From positions 283,296 through 347,295 of the forward strand of contig NZ_JXCA02000001.1 in NCBI RefSeq assembly GCF_000828085.3: a DNA stretch of 64,000 bases, in the 5' to 3' direction. The notes beneath the pieces are model-generated. The model ran no database searches and was not told the DNA's origin. It worked only from the letters and a program-made list of their open reading frames with translations. This stretch comes from Scytonema tolypothrichoides VB-61278. Its GTDB lineage: Bacteria; Cyanobacteriota; Cyanobacteriia; Cyanobacteriales; Nostocaceae. Positions within the stretch are counted from its first letter, which is position 1. Every line of letters begins with the position of its first letter. A program made the position numbers and the translations under genes. Below are positions 14,719 through 24,269 of this stretch, in pieces.

Positions 14719-17598
14719 GTGAGAAATCAGAAAAGACGAGGTAAAAAGATAAAATCAAAAATTCAAAAAGTAGGATTTCTGATTCTAAATTTCAATTTGT
14801 TAATATTTCATTTACTAAACATTCTCCCAGCCACGGCGACAACTTCAGAACCAGTATTGAGCATAGTCCAGAGTGACGAAAATGTAAATCAGTGGACAGG
14901 AATCACAAACCGCTTGCAAACGGCTGGGGTGAAGTATTGTGTGATTCCTCTATCTAGTGTGAGGAGTGCGGCAGATTGGGGCTCGCGCATAGTTTTATTT
15001 TTACCAAATGTCGAGTTATTAACGCCAGCACAAGCCATAGCCCTTGAAGAATGGATGAGCAAAGGAGGACGTTTAATTGCAAGCGGTCCTGTAGGGAGTT
15101 TATCAGCACCAGGAGTGCGACAGCTACTGCGAAGTATTCTGGGCGGTTATTGGGGATTCAGCCTTAATAGTCCACAAAAGCTGCAACCATCACCAAAAGC
15201 AAAATTCATAGAATGGGCAAACCAAAACGGACTCTTTGGTGAAGTCAGGGGTGGCGTCGTCATTCCTGATAACGCCACATCTACTGCTGCTGCTATTTGG
15301 GGTGCTAAAGATAGCCCAGCAGCAGTGGTCGCTAATGAGCGTTCCACGTTATTTGGCTGGCGCTGGGGTGTAGATGCTGCTTCCCCAGCACAGCTAGATA
15401 CTGCCTGGTTACAGACTTCCATTAAGCGTTTTTTAAAAAGGTCTTCGACTGCGCCAACTAAAGTAGCGGGAGGTTCTCAAACCTGCTCTACTACCGTAGC
15501 AAAAGCGCCAGCAACTCCTACGGGACAAGGAAGAGCAGGGGGAGCAGGGGAGCAGAGGAGCAGGGGAGCAGGGGAGCAGGGGAGCAGGGGAGCAGGGGGA
15601 GCAATTGCTTCCTCATCTTCCCCATCTTCCCCATCTTCCCCATCTTCCCCATCTCCTGCACCTTCCCCATCTCCTGCACCTCCCCCGCCTCCCCCATCTC
15701 CTACACCTCCTCCCAAAATTGCCACAGCTCCTCAACCTAGGGCTATTCCCAGCATCACACCTCCAAAATCAGAGGAGGCGATTGACCAACTTGAACAAAA
15801 AGTGCGGTTTGATGTTGTTCCTAACTCACAAGCACCGATTAGCAGAACTGAAGTGCTCACCTATCAGCATGAGCTAGAGAATCTTATTGGTAGAGTCGAG
15901 AGTGCCAATTTAGCAGCACTGGCTGTTTCTGAAAATCCTAACAATCCAGCGTTAGCAAAGACGCAACAGGCACAGGTAGCATCAACAAGACCTGGGGCAG
16001 CAGTTCCTACCACAGAACAAGCTTTAGATTCTGCTCGTGAAGTAGTGAAAAACTTGCCCGACTTGATTGCAGAAAAAAACTATGCTCAGGCTCGTCAGCA
16101 ATGGTTGATAGCAAGAGGGAATTTGTGGAACCAATTTCCTCTGAATAAAAGGTTAGCTCAACCAGAAATCAGAGCAATGTGGCTTGATCGAGGAACAATT
16201 ATCCGTGCAGGAAACGAGCAGGGACTGGCTCAGATTTTTGATCGCATGGCGCAAGCCGGGATTAATACCATATTTTTTGAAACGGTTAATGCTGGCTACA
16301 CCATTTATCCCAGCAAGATTACACCCCAGCAAAACCCTTTAGTTAGCGGTTGGGATCCACTAGCATCTGCTGTTAAGTTAGCTCATGAGCGAGGTATAGA
16401 ATTGCACGCTTGGGTTTGGGCTTTTGCGGCTGGTAATCAACGTCACAATCAACTCCTCAATATAAATTCTAATTACCCAGGACCAGTGCTTGCTGCTCAT
16501 CCAGATTGGGCAGGTTACGATAATCGTGGTCAAATGATTCCTTCTGGACAGACCAAACCATTCTTTGATCCAGCGAATCCTCAAGTACGGCAGTACTTGC
16601 TCAGCTTGTATGAGGAAATTGTCAGTCGTTATGACGTGGATGGTTTACAACTAGACTACATTCGCTATCCCTTCCAAGATCCAGGTGCTAACCGGACTTA
16701 TGGTTATGGTAAAGCCGCTAGAGAGCAGTTTCAGCAAATCGCTGGTGTAGATCCACTGAAGGTTTCCCCAAGAGAACGCCAACTGTGGCAAAAGTGGACA
16801 GAATTTCGCACTCAACAAATTGATAGCTTTGTTGCTCAAGTATCGCAACAACTGCGACAAAAGCGACCGAACTTGATTTTATCAGCTGCTGTATTTCCCC
16901 TTCCAGAACAAGAACGCATTCAAAAGCTACAGCAGCACTGGGAAGTTTGGGCAAGGCGCGGCGATATCGATTTAATTGTGCCTATGACTTATGCCCAAGA
17001 TACCCCGCGCTTTGAGCGACTGGCACAACCTTGGATAACAAGTGCTACACAACTGGGTTCTTCCCTGCTGGTACCAGGAATTCGCCTACTTTCTTTGCAA
17101 ACAGTCGGAGCATTCGATCAAATTCAGCTAGTTAGAGACTTGCCTGTTGCTGGTTATGCTCTGTTTGCTGCACAAAATTTTACCAATGAGCTCAACCAAG
17201 TTTTTAGTAACACTCAAGGTAGCGCTCAACGTGGACAAAAACAACCCATTCCCCACCGCCAACCTTTTCAAACTGCTTGGGTTCGTTACACTGCTTTACA
17301 ACGTGAGTGGAAGTTGGCACAGCAAAATAACAAGCTACGAATAACTTCCACAACGCTTTCAAGTTTTAATTCTCAAGCAGAAGTTGTGCAAAGTGCTTTA
17401 AATCAGCTGGCTATTAACCCAGACAATAGTAAGTTGGCAACAGCAAGAACATCGCTTTTAACATTACAGTCTCGATTTAGAGAGTGGATGCGTCTACAAG
17501 CGTTGGAAAATCCATATCAAGTCAGAGTTTGGGAAAACCGTCTTGCCACGATAGAGAAGTTGTTGCGTTATGGAGAACGGGTACAGTTGCACCGCTAA
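14719..17598 (+). CDS. Secreted family-10-like glycosyl hydrolase (GHL10)
   Basis: A protein of about 959 residues with a basic N-terminus and a hydrophobic signal segment (FLILNFNLLIFHLLNILPAT). Residues 45-255 form a domain I cannot name. Residues 275-345 are a low-complexity Gly/Ser/Pro linker encoded by short DNA repeats. The catalytic GHL10 barrel occupies about 480-800: QPEIRAMWLDRGTIIRAGNE, AGINTIFFETVNAGYTIYPS, HAWVWAFAAGN, YDVDGLQLDYIRYP and LIVPMTYAQDTPRFE. The C-terminal helices may be structural. The family is predicted to cleave glycans, probably cell-wall or extracellular; substrate unknown. Start GTG 14719 was chosen; TTG 14698 is an alternative. The stop codon abuts a MITE-like element. 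Confidence 0.85.
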   Translation: MRNQKRRGKKIKSKIQKVGFLILNFNLLIFHLLNILPATATTSEPVLSIVQSDENVNQWTGITNRLQTAGVKYCVIPLSSVRSAADWGSRIVLFLPNVELLTPAQAIALEEWMSKGGRLIASGPVGSLSAPGVRQLLRSILGGYWGFSLNSPQKLQPSPKAKFIEWANQNGLFGEVRGGVVIPDNATSTAAAIWGAKDSPAAVVANERSTLFGWRWGVDAASPAQLDTAWLQTSIKRFLKRSSTAPTKVAGGSQTCSTTVAKAPATPTGQGRAGGAGEQRSRGAGEQGSRGAGGAIASSSSPSSPSSPSSPSPAPSPSPAPPPPPPSPTPPPKIATAPQPRAIPSITPPKSEEAIDQLEQKVRFDVVPNSQAPISRTEVLTYQHELENLIGRVESANLAALAVSENPNNPALAKTQQAQVASTRPGAAVPTTEQALDSAREVVKNLPDLIAEKNYAQARQQWLIARGNLWNQFPLNKRLAQPEIRAMWLDRGTIIRAGNEQGLAQIFDRMAQAGINTIFFETVNAGYTIYPSKITPQQNPLVSGWDPLASAVKLAHERGIELHAWVWAFAAGNQRHNQLLNINSNYPGPVLAAHPDWAGYDNRGQMIPSGQTKPFFDPANPQVRQYLLSLYEEIVSRYDVDGLQLDYIRYPFQDPGANRTYGYGKAAREQFQQIAGVDPLKVSPRERQLWQKWTEFRTQQIDSFVAQVSQQLRQKRPNLILSAAVFPLPEQERIQKLQQHWEVWARRGDIDLIVPMTYAQDTPRFERLAQPWITSATQLGSSLLVPGIRLLSLQTVGAFDQIQLVRDLPVAGYALFAAQNFTNELNQVFSNTQGSAQRGQKQPIPHRQPFQTAWVRYTALQREWKLAQQNNKLRITSTTLSSFNSQAEVVQSALNQLAINPDNSKLATARTSLLTLQSRFREWMRLQALENPYQVRVWENRLATIEKLLRYGERVQLHR
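15530..15712. repeat. Intragenic purine/pyrimidine tandem repeats
   Basis: A G-rich tract (ggagcagg units, 15535-15601) is directly followed by a C-rich tract (cttccccat units, 15610-15700) within the GH10-like gene. They encode a Gly/Glu/Arg/Ala then Ser/Pro linker without breaking frame. The strand skew flips between the tracts. Confidence 0.75.
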
Positions 17599-17716
17599 TA
17601 CCGTTTCACTTTAAGATTGATACAAATAGGCAGCGCTTGGGTGCAGAGGAGCAGGGGAGCAGAGGAGAAAGAATTAGAGACCAATCATTTGTATCAAGTA
17701 TTTCGTGAAATGGTAT
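17598..17716. repeat. MITE-like element with 29-base inverted ends
   Basis: About 119 bases bounded by imperfect inverted repeats (ataccgtttcac...gatacaaa and tttgtatcaag...aaatggtat, 22 of 29 matching) around a ggagcagggg repeat tract. Its first base is the last base of the preceding stop codon. No transposase inside. Confidence 0.6.
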
Positions 17717-18348
17717 AAGGAGTTAAGTAAGGTAAGCATTGCAATGCCCAACGCCAGATGCCTAGGTCGGGAAAGCCCTCCGGGTATCTCCTGCACCAGA
17801 CGCACTCGCGTTCGGGGGTAACTCCTTCGCCCGGAGGGCACGGCCCCGTGCCGAACGGAGACGCTGCGCGTTAGCCTTCTGGCGTGCGCAAAGCGCATAC
17901 GCAATCGACGCTCACCTTAAGAGCTGCGACCCCCTCACCGTCATTCGCACTGGCTCTCCTACTTAACTTCTTGAGTGAAGCGTATTGGTTCATAAGCGAA
18001 GCAGTGCACTGACTTGCCTCTGCTAAAATATATGAAGCATAAATATAGTATAAATCCTCACTTTTTTAAGGGAATCTACGCAAGATCTTACCGATAGACA
18101 AGGTAAAAATGAAAATACACCTGGACTTACGCACGAACAACGTAACTATAGTCCGCAGCGACGTACGGGAAGCATAAGTCAAAGCATTGCGTGTGCAAAT
18201 GCGACGAGCGCGTCTGTTGTTCGGCGCAGCCGTGGCCGTACCCACTAGGAGATACACCAGCGCTGCCTGCTTCTGAGTTGTTTCCTGTTCAATACATAAC
18301 TTAATAGATAGAAAACTATTTTGTGCTAGTAGATTCTTGCAAACATTT
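17717..18348. other. Repeat-rich intergenic region
   Basis: 17740-17920 is a GC-rich cluster of nested palindromes (arms aacgccaga / tctggcgt; gcccggagggcacgg; gcgcaaagcgcatacgc). A second palindromic patch lies at 18120-18260 (gtggccgtacccactaggag). Reading frames over it are not coding-like. The kinase promoter probably lies in 18260-18348. Confidence 0.55.
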
Positions 18349-21270
18349 ATGCACACCTTTGCTCAATTGATTTCACTGCCATCATTAGATTCTGCAATTG
18401 ACTTTTTTCCCCTAACTGTTGCACCTGAAACACTTTTATCAGATGTCATAGCTCTGATGAAGAAGCATCAATCGCAAACAAGGTGTGTGTTGATAGTTGA
18501 GAATTTGCAGATAGTAGGGTGGTTTACAGAGCATGATGCGTTACACCTTCTATTCTGTGACGTCAACCTACAGACTGCCAAAGTGTCTGAAGTCATGAGA
18601 ACTTCGGTACCAACACTAAAATATTCTGAGATTCCTAGTCTAGTATTTATACTGTCATTTTTACGCCAATATAATTTGTTTTGTGTACCACTCATTGATG
18701 AGCAAGGTCAACTCGTTGGTTTATGCACTTATGAAAGTATTTGTCAAGTCATAGAACAACAGGCGGGGGACATTGTATCAAATCCGTCTCATTGCTGCAC
18801 GTTTAAGAGCTGCGAAGATATTACCGAGCAAAAAAGAACTACTGAGACATTGTGTGAGAGTGAGGAGCAATTCCGCAAACTGGCAGATGAGTTACCAATA
18901 CTCATTTGGATGAAGGATGTTAATGGCTTGAACACATTTGTCAACCAATCCTGTGTAGAATTTACAGGACGTCCTTTGGAAGAGTTGCTAGGTGAAGGTT
19001 GTGTAGAAGGAATTCATCCTGAAGATAAACAGCACTGTTGGGATACATACCAAGCAGCATTCAAAAACCATCAACATTTCCAGTATACCTGTCGTTATTT
19101 GCGTCCAGATGAACAGTGTCGTTCGCTGCTCAACATAGGCGTTCCAAGATTTGCGTCTGATGGCAGCTTTGTTGGTTACATTGGCTGCTCTATAGATATT
19201 ACTGAACATGTAGAGACAGAAGCAGCATTACAACAGGCACAGGCAGAACTAAAGCAGGTCAACGCAGAGTTAGAAACGCGAGTTGAGGAACGAACAAGGA
19301 CTGTCAAAGAAATGAATCGGCAGCTGATTTTTGAAATGACTGATCGCCTGTATGCAGAAGAGCAACTGCGCCAATCGCAGGAAATGCTGCAGTTCATTAT
19401 GGACAACATCCCCCAAAGTATCTTTTGGAAAAATACAGCTTCTGTGTACTTAGGTTGTAATCGCATCTTTGCCAAAATAGTTGGTCTTGAGAGTCCAGAA
19501 GATATTCTGGGTAAGACTGACTACGATTTATTAGCTAACGAACAAGAGGCAGACTTCTACTATGAATCTGACCTGAGAGTGATGGAGACTGATACGCCCG
19601 AATATGACGTTATCTTTCGCCACATCCGAAAGAATGGTAAACAAGCTTGGCTGGAGGCGAGTAAAATCCCACTTCACGATCATGAAGGCAATGTCATGGG
19701 GGTTCTTGGGACTTTTGAAGACATTACTGAACGCAAACAAGCAGAAGAAAATTTACAACTGCGCGATCGCGCGATCGCCGCTAGCAGTAATGGCATCATC
19801 ATTGCTGATGTCACAATGCCAGGCTCGCCGATCATATATGCTAACTCAGCATTGGAGGAAATCACTGGTTATTCTGTAGAGGAGGTCATTGGGAAAAACT
19901 ACAGTTTTCTCCACGGTTATGATATCGATCAACCGGGTATGACCGAGTTACACGATGCCATTGCCCAAGGAAAAAGTTGCACCGTAGTTTTACGTAACTA
20001 CCGCAAAGATGGTACACTGTTCTGGAATGAAGTCAGTATTTCTCCGGTTTATGACAATGATGGTCAATTTACTCATTACATTAGTATTCAAACTGATATC
20101 ACAGAACGCAAGCAGGCAGAGGTGGCGCTCTTAGTTTCGCAAGAGCGGTTGCAATATTTACTTTCTTCTAGTCCTGGTGTGATTTATAGCAGCAAGATCC
20201 ACAGCGAGCATAGCATTACGTTTATGAGCGCAAACGTTATCGCAACACTGGGGTATGAAGCACAGGAATTTACTGCCTCTTCTAGGTTTTGGGCTAGTCA
20301 TATTCACCCAGAAGACTTACAGCAGGCGCTTGTAGGGGTGTCAAAACTTGTTGAGCAAGGGCACAATAGTCACGAGTACCGCTTTTTGCACAAGGATGGC
20401 ACATATCGCTGGATGTACGACCAAGCAAAGCTCGTGCGCGATGACGCTGGTGAGCCATTGGAAATTGTCGGTTACTGGCTGGACATCACAGAACGTAAGC
20501 AACTAGAAGAGGAATTAAAAGCTTCGCTGCATAAAGAAAAAGAACTGAATGAACTGAAATCTCGGTTTGTTTCAATGACTTCCCATGAATTTCGTACGCC
20601 GCTGAGCACTATTCTTTCTTCATCAGAGTTGTTAGAACACTACCGCCATAAATGGACTGAGGAAAAACAACTGTCTCACCTACATCGCATTCAAACTTCA
20701 GTCAAGCGTATGACTGATATGTTAAACAATGTCTTAGTGATTGGGAAAGTGGAGGCAGGAAAATTAGATTTTAGACCTGTGCCCTTTGATTTAGTTGAAT
20801 ACTGCCATTATCTCGTGGAAGAATTACAACTGAATGTCAATAATCAACATGCAATCAACTTTAGTAGTCAATCTGATTTCATGCCATGCTGTATGGATGA
20901 AAAATTGCTAGGGCATATTCTTGGTAATTTACTCTCGAATGCAATTAAGTATTCTCCAACTAATACTACTGTCAGATTTACCCTGGCGTTTCATCATGCC
21001 CGAGCAGTCTTTACAATTCAAGACCAAGGAATAGGTATTCCACCAGCAGACTTACCTCACCTGTTTGATTCTTTTCATAGAGCTACAAATGTAGGTAACA
21101 TTCAAGGCACGGGGTTAGGACTAGCAATTGTAAAAAACTGCGTGGAAACTCATCATGGTGAAATTACGGTAAAAAGTGAAATTGGGCTGGGAACTATATT
21201 TACTGTAACTCTGCCGTTAAACAATTACGTTCCATCAGAGGTAAGCCATGACCAAAATTTTAGTCATTGA
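18349..21270 (+). CDS. CBS-PAS sensor histidine kinase
   Basis: A 973-residue soluble kinase. Order: a CBS pair (about 15-140: LLSDVIALMKKHQSQTRCVL, VSEVMRTSVPTL, FCVPLIDEQGQLVGLCTYES), four PAS/PAC modules (starting near 160, 345, 480 and 600, each ending DITE(R/H)), a coiled coil (AELKQVNAELETRVEERTR), a HisKA dimerisation helix with the phosphorylated His in MTSHEFRTPLSTILSSSELL (about 747) and a HATPase_c domain (NLLSNAIKYSPTN, DQGIGIPPADLPHLFDSF, GTGLGLAIVKN). No transmembrane segment, so it senses cytoplasmic signals; CBS domains often bind adenine nucleotides. ATG 18349 was chosen over an in-frame TTG at 18337. It overlaps the next gene by 23 bases. Confidence 0.92.
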   Translation: MHTFAQLISLPSLDSAIDFFPLTVAPETLLSDVIALMKKHQSQTRCVLIVENLQIVGWFTEHDALHLLFCDVNLQTAKVSEVMRTSVPTLKYSEIPSLVFILSFLRQYNLFCVPLIDEQGQLVGLCTYESICQVIEQQAGDIVSNPSHCCTFKSCEDITEQKRTTETLCESEEQFRKLADELPILIWMKDVNGLNTFVNQSCVEFTGRPLEELLGEGCVEGIHPEDKQHCWDTYQAAFKNHQHFQYTCRYLRPDEQCRSLLNIGVPRFASDGSFVGYIGCSIDITEHVETEAALQQAQAELKQVNAELETRVEERTRTVKEMNRQLIFEMTDRLYAEEQLRQSQEMLQFIMDNIPQSIFWKNTASVYLGCNRIFAKIVGLESPEDILGKTDYDLLANEQEADFYYESDLRVMETDTPEYDVIFRHIRKNGKQAWLEASKIPLHDHEGNVMGVLGTFEDITERKQAEENLQLRDRAIAASSNGIIIADVTMPGSPIIYANSALEEITGYSVEEVIGKNYSFLHGYDIDQPGMTELHDAIAQGKSCTVVLRNYRKDGTLFWNEVSISPVYDNDGQFTHYISIQTDITERKQAEVALLVSQERLQYLLSSSPGVIYSSKIHSEHSITFMSANVIATLGYEAQEFTASSRFWASHIHPEDLQQALVGVSKLVEQGHNSHEYRFLHKDGTYRWMYDQAKLVRDDAGEPLEIVGYWLDITERKQLEEELKASLHKEKELNELKSRFVSMTSHEFRTPLSTILSSSELLEHYRHKWTEEKQLSHLHRIQTSVKRMTDMLNNVLVIGKVEAGKLDFRPVPFDLVEYCHYLVEELQLNVNNQHAINFSSQSDFMPCCMDEKLLGHILGNLLSNAIKYSPTNTTVRFTLAFHHARAVFTIQDQGIGIPPADLPHLFDSFHRATNVGNIQGTGLGLAIVKNCVETHHGEITVKSEIGLGTIFTVTLPLNNYVPSEVSHDQNFSH

Positions 21271-22468
21271 AGACGAAAAACTAGTACGAGAAAACATTAT
21301 AGATTTATTAGCCGCAGAAGATTTTGATACGATTGCTGCTGCTAATGGACGCGTTGGATTAGATTTAGCAGTTTCTCAAACTCCCGATTTAATTTTATGC
21401 GACTTAATGATGCCAGAAGTTGATGGTTATGGTGTCTTGACAACATTACGTGAAGAACCAGTCACAGCAAGTATTCCATTTATTTTTCTCACAGCAAAAT
21501 CTGCTAGGGCTGACTTTCGTCAAGGGATGGATTTAGGTGCTGATGACTATCTGACGAAACCATTTACTCGTACTGAACTATTAAATGCGATCACAAGCCG
21601 CTTAGCGAAGAAAGCAACTTTGGCAAAGCAAGTCTCTACCAAATTTGACGCCCAGACTTTCTCTCCCAAAGTACAGATAATGGAAATGTATTTGCGTCGT
21701 GCTATAGAACGGGAAGAGTATGAGCAATTTCTGGTTTACTACCAACCTATAGTCGATATTCATTCTGGTCGAATTATCGGTGCTGAAAGTTTATTACGTT
21801 GGCAGCATCCAGAATTAGGAATGGTTACTCCCACAGAACTGATTCCTTTAGCAGAATCAACTGGTTTAATTCTTCCTATTAGTGATTGGGTATTAAAGAA
21901 AGTTTGTAAACAAATGAAACTTTGGCATAACCAAGGTTTCACAGACTTACGCGTAGCAGTTAACATATCGGGACATCAATTAAAGCAACCTAACTTTAGT
22001 GAAAAAATTATTCATCTTTTATTGGCAAATAATGTAGCTCCAGATTGCTTAGTCTTAGAGTTAACAGAAAACATCATTATGCCAGATATAAATCAAGCCA
22101 TTTCTACTATGAACGAAGTCCACTCTTTCGGAGTCAAAATTGCTATTGATGATTTTGGTACTGGATATACTTCTTTGATTTATTTGAAGCAATTACCCAT
22201 TCATACCTTAAAAATTGATCGATATTTTATTCAATGTATTGCTAACGATTCACAGAAAGCAGTCATTACAACGGCATTAATTCAAATGGCACATAATCTG
22301 AACCTTCATATAGTTGCTGAAGGTGTGGAAACTGAACAAGAACTTGCTTTTTTGCGTCAACATAAATGTGATGCAATACAAGGATTTTTCTTTAGCCATC
22401 CATTACCTGCAACAGAATTTGAAAAAATATTATTTGCTAAAAAACGGTTGAATATGTCAAACGTATAA
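21248..22468 (+). CDS. REC-EAL response regulator (c-di-GMP phosphodiesterase)
   Basis: Receiver domain (residues 1-120; acidic pair E8-D9, phosphoacceptor D52 in LILCDLMMP, Lys in LTKPFT) linked to an EAL domain (about 150-400). The EAL signature reads ESL (GAESLLRW), and the other catalytic motifs look intact: NISGHQL, LELTENIIM, DDFGTGYTSLIYLKQLP, KIDR, EGVETEQE, QGFFFSHPL. It is therefore probably an active c-di-GMP phosphodiesterase. Its start lies 23 bases inside the upstream kinase gene, indicating translational coupling and a cognate pair. Confidence 0.93.
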   Translation: MTKILVIEDEKLVRENIIDLLAAEDFDTIAAANGRVGLDLAVSQTPDLILCDLMMPEVDGYGVLTTLREEPVTASIPFIFLTAKSARADFRQGMDLGADDYLTKPFTRTELLNAITSRLAKKATLAKQVSTKFDAQTFSPKVQIMEMYLRRAIEREEYEQFLVYYQPIVDIHSGRIIGAESLLRWQHPELGMVTPTELIPLAESTGLILPISDWVLKKVCKQMKLWHNQGFTDLRVAVNISGHQLKQPNFSEKIIHLLLANNVAPDCLVLELTENIIMPDINQAISTMNEVHSFGVKIAIDDFGTGYTSLIYLKQLPIHTLKIDRYFIQCIANDSQKAVITTALIQMAHNLNLHIVAEGVETEQELAFLRQHKCDAIQGFFFSHPLPATEFEKILFAKKRLNMSNV

Positions 22469-22489
22469 TGTTTGTTAGTCCATGTCAAT

Positions 22490-22566
22490 AACAGATTATC
22501 AATTATCAATTATCAATTGGATATAGAAATGATCGTTAACAAACAATTGATAATTGACAATTGATA
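22490..22566. repeat. AT-rich heptamer repeats with inverted copies
   Basis: attatcaattatcaattgg near 22496-22520 and acaattgataattgacaatt near 22540-22562 can base-pair. Same family as the tract at 3826-3985. Confidence 0.6.
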
Positions 22567-22675
22567 TTTTAATCAGCCATGTCAAAGACTACTAAGAACC
22601 AAGCAAAGTGGGGTAAACAGTAGTCACTTAAATCAAAAAAAATCTTCAATTTTCAATAATGAAACTTTATTGAAC

Positions 22676-23770
22676 ATGTATAAAATTTTGGTCATAGAAG
22701 ATGAGACAAATGTCAGACAAAATCTTTTGGAATTACTAACCTATGAGGATTTTGATGTCATTGCTGCAGAAAATGGTCAGCTTGGTGTGAAGTTAGCTCA
22801 AAAGGAAATCCCCGACTTGATTATTTGTGATGTCATGATGCCAGAACTAGATGGTTATGGCGTTTTAAAAACATTACGTCAACAATCTATAACAGCAACG
22901 ATTCCGTTGATTTTTTTAACAGCTAAAACTGAGAAAACTTACTTACGTCAAGGGATGGAATTGGGAGCTGATGACTATTTAACAAAGCCTTTTACCCGCG
23001 CAGAACTCATCGCTGCAATTTCTTCCCGATTAAAAAAACAAGTTGCCATTCGTCAGCAGTCACAAAGAAGGCTGGATGATTTGCGTAGTAGTATTACCAT
23101 GTCTCTTCCTCACGAAATGAGAACACCACTAAACGGTATTTTGGGTTTTTCAGAACTTTTAATGAAAGAAGCCGATACCCTTTCTCGGCATGAAATTTTT
23201 GAGATGGCAGAAGGTCTTCATAAGTCGGGAAAACGCTTACACAGGTTAGTTCAGAACTTCTTGTTATACACAGAACTCGAAATGATATCAACAGACCCGC
23301 AACGAATGAAAAACTTGGAAAGCCATAAAACTGTTTTCCCTTCAATGGCGTTGGAAAAATTAATTACCGAAAAAGCTCAACAAGCAGGACGTTATACAGA
23401 TTTCCAAGTTAATTTACAAAGCCCTTGTTGTGTACAAATTTGTGAAACAAGACTTTCTAAAATTTTTGAAGAATTAATTGATAATGCCTTTAAGTTTTCA
23501 ATATCAGGAACACAAGTTTATTTAAAAAGCACTTTAGTTACCAATCAACTGATTATCTCACTTAGCAACTACGGACGAGGTATGACAGCCGATCAAATTG
23601 CTGAATTGGGAGCATATCGACAATTTGAGCGCCAACTCTATGAACAACAAGGTTCAGGTTTGGGTTTAATCATCGCTAAACGTATAGTTGAGTTATACGG
23701 AGGGGAACTGCGTATTCACAGTAAGCTAGGAGAAAAAACAGTTATCCAAGTCGTGCTTCCGTGTATTTGA
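22676..23770 (+). CDS. REC-histidine kinase hybrid
   Basis: A 364-residue protein with an N-terminal receiver (D52 in LIICDVMMPELDG, LTKPFTRAEL) closely similar to that of the preceding REC-EAL protein, followed by HisKA (SLPHEMRTPLNGILGFSELL, His about 145) and HATPase_c (EELIDNAFKFSISG, GSGLGLIIAKRIVELYGG). The N-box is complete. The receiver-first arrangement suggests phosphorelay from another kinase, probably the CBS-PAS kinase upstream. The REC similarity suggests duplication within the locus. ATG at 22676 was preferred to a TTG at 22670. Confidence 0.92.
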   Translation: MYKILVIEDETNVRQNLLELLTYEDFDVIAAENGQLGVKLAQKEIPDLIICDVMMPELDGYGVLKTLRQQSITATIPLIFLTAKTEKTYLRQGMELGADDYLTKPFTRAELIAAISSRLKKQVAIRQQSQRRLDDLRSSITMSLPHEMRTPLNGILGFSELLMKEADTLSRHEIFEMAEGLHKSGKRLHRLVQNFLLYTELEMISTDPQRMKNLESHKTVFPSMALEKLITEKAQQAGRYTDFQVNLQSPCCVQICETRLSKIFEELIDNAFKFSISGTQVYLKSTLVTNQLIISLSNYGRGMTADQIAELGAYRQFERQLYEQQGSGLGLIIAKRIVELYGGELRIHSKLGEKTVIQVVLPCI

Positions 23771-23864
23771 GCCTACTCAAAGTTGTACTCTCCACTCGCT
23801 TCGCTCAAATTCAAAGTTCAAAATTCAAAATTCAAAAAAAGAAAAAAGCATACAAGCCCCCAAA

Positions 23865-23898
23865 TCGATGGAAAATATAAAGAGATTTTTTCCATCGA
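23865..23898. terminator. Hairpin between convergent genes
   Basis: Perfect 11-base arms tcgatggaaaa and ttttccatcga with a 12-base loop, located between the 3' ends of the REC-kinase and the DUF3140 gene. It may terminate transcription from both sides, although no long U-run follows the stem. Confidence 0.5.
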
Positions 23899-23945
23899 GT
23901 AGGCGCAAGGAAAAAGGCGTCCTTATTTCAAGCCCCTAAATTTAT

Positions 23946-24269
23946 TTATGAGTTCTTAATTTTGATAGCGCAGCGTGCCGCAGGCATACTTTGAATTTTG
24001 AATTTTGAATTGTTTTGACGATGGATATAACTAATGACTTTTTTCATGTGTGAAATCTCATCATCAGTGTAGTCATCTTTTTTATTTTGTAGTAGTTCGA
24101 CAATATACCTACCGGATTTATGTCCGATAGATTCATCATCTCCTTGTTTTTGTCCAACCGATTTTGACTCCTTAGTTTCTAGCCAAGATTTAAGTTCCTT
24201 TGCTGTCATATTAACTGAGGAGTAAAACTCGTCAATCACTGATTTGACATCTTTACTCATAACGTTCAT
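23946..24269 (-). CDS. DUF3140 protein with altered C-terminus
   Basis: 107 residues. Residues 3-88 match DUF3140: VIDEFYSSVNMTAKELKSWL, ESKSVGQKQGDDESIGHKSG, DDEISHMKKVISYIHRQ. The last 17 residues (KFKIQSMPAARCAIKIKN) are encoded by an attcaaaattcaaa-type tandem repeat plus a GC-rich repeat, so the native C-terminus has been replaced. Function unknown; these small proteins often lie with DUF2945 genes, as here. Its ATG overlaps the DUF2945 stop (ATGA), so they are translationally coupled. Confidence 0.8.
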   Translation of the reverse strand: MNVMSKDVKSVIDEFYSSVNMTAKELKSWLETKESKSVGQKQGDDESIGHKSGRYIVELLQNKKDDYTDDEISHMKKVISYIHRQNNSKFKIQSMPAARCAIKIKNS

